A program made the position numbers and the translations under genes. From the NCBI GenBank assembly GCA_002338655.1, contig DDIU01000034.1, positions 59,034-123,033 on the forward strand: a DNA stretch of 64,000 bases, in the 5' to 3' direction. The DNA is from Flammeovirgaceae bacterium UBA1842. Lineage in GTDB: Bacteria; Bacteroidota; Bacteroidia; Cytophagales; Cyclobacteriaceae. The notes below the pieces were generated by a model. The model was not told where the DNA came from and searched no databases. It saw nothing but the letters and a program-made list of their open reading frames with translations. Numbering within the stretch: position 1 is the first letter of the stretch; the number at the start of each line of letters is the position of its first letter. This document shows, piece after piece, positions 63,910 to 64,000 of the stretch.

Positions 63910-64000
63910 TTGAGACATATTTACTAACCTAACTTTGCAGCAATGAATTAACTTTTAACCTGTCTTTGCGGGCTTGACCCACTGTTGTCCGGAGAAAAAT

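Larger units (their letters stand above)
63503..64000. other. Intergenic region with repeats at the right window edge
   Basis: No convincing gene in 498 bases. It has CTCCTTTGGAGGGAG-type text (near 63539), a 77-bp element with 13-bp inverted ends (63731-63807) and a 17-bp direct repeat (63863-63879, 63893-63909). Confidence 0.55.

Noticed and set aside
63960..64000. TTGTCCGGAGAAAAAT at the very end as a possible insertion-sequence terminus
   Set aside because: The window stops here and no inverted partner or transposase is visible.

Overview
This window looks like a chromosomal segment from a Bacteroidota bacterium, most likely a gliding, Cytophagales-like lineage. The evidence is: type IX secretion (T9SS) cargo with both type A and type B C-terminal sorting domains; three PorP/SprF-family outer-membrane proteins; Bacteroidota-style promoter -7 elements (TAnnTTTG); a bTHX ribosomal protein; and gene neighbourhoods usual for the phylum (pyrG-yidC; parA-parB-DUF5683-dapB-lepB). 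The genus cannot be fixed from the sequence alone.

Layout. 1-4.8 kb: the 3' part of a MarR-GNAT fusion gene and a large AT-rich delta-60/MBG secreted protein. 4.8-12.96 kb (minus strand): a complete tryptophan operon, trpE-G-D-C-F-B-A followed by a DAHP synthase gene. Its leader carries two successive attenuators, each made of a short ORF with three consecutive Trp codons, a segment complementary to the next terminator, an intrinsic terminator and a further hairpin. 13.3-21.1 kb: adhesin-like type B T9SS cargo (2314 aa) paired with a PorP/SprF gene. 21.2-26.1 kb: a 7TM-DISM/HTH regulator, bTHX with a histone-H1-like tail, an M13 lipoprotein peptidase and two small unknown genes. 26.2 kb: the small SRP RNA. 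26.3-32.3 kb: a voltage-gated K+ channel, an Fsa-type transaldolase, an FtsE-like ATPase, an ECF sigma/anti-sigma-like pair, a TPR protein and a CCA-adding enzyme. 32.4-53.3 kb (minus strand): two more [giant type B cargo -> PorP/SprF] pairs, one with a ~4958-aa protein containing 14 near-identical repeats of about 96 residues. 53.6-63.5 kb: housekeeping genes pyrG, yidC, parA, parB, DUF5683, dapB, lepB, ung, apaG and a methyltransferase.

How it works together. The trp operon encodes the route from chorismate to Trp, with DAHP synthase feeding the shikimate pathway. Its double attenuator should read charged tRNA-Trp twice before transcription reaches trpE. The three cargo/PorP cassettes are each translated with almost no gap, consistent with every type B cargo bringing its own outer-membrane partner for T9SS export. 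About a third of the window encodes cell-surface proteins.

Most notable: (1) the tandem trp attenuators; (2) palindromic, low-complexity intergenic repeats that contain or touch the stop codons of several genes (trpA, trpB, trpD, trpG, ung); (3) the three cargo-PorP cassettes, whose sorting domains and PorP partners appear to fall into the same two classes; (4) repeats in the giant cargo that are conserved as protein but strongly diverged at synonymous sites. All family assignments come from reading motifs; no database search was run.
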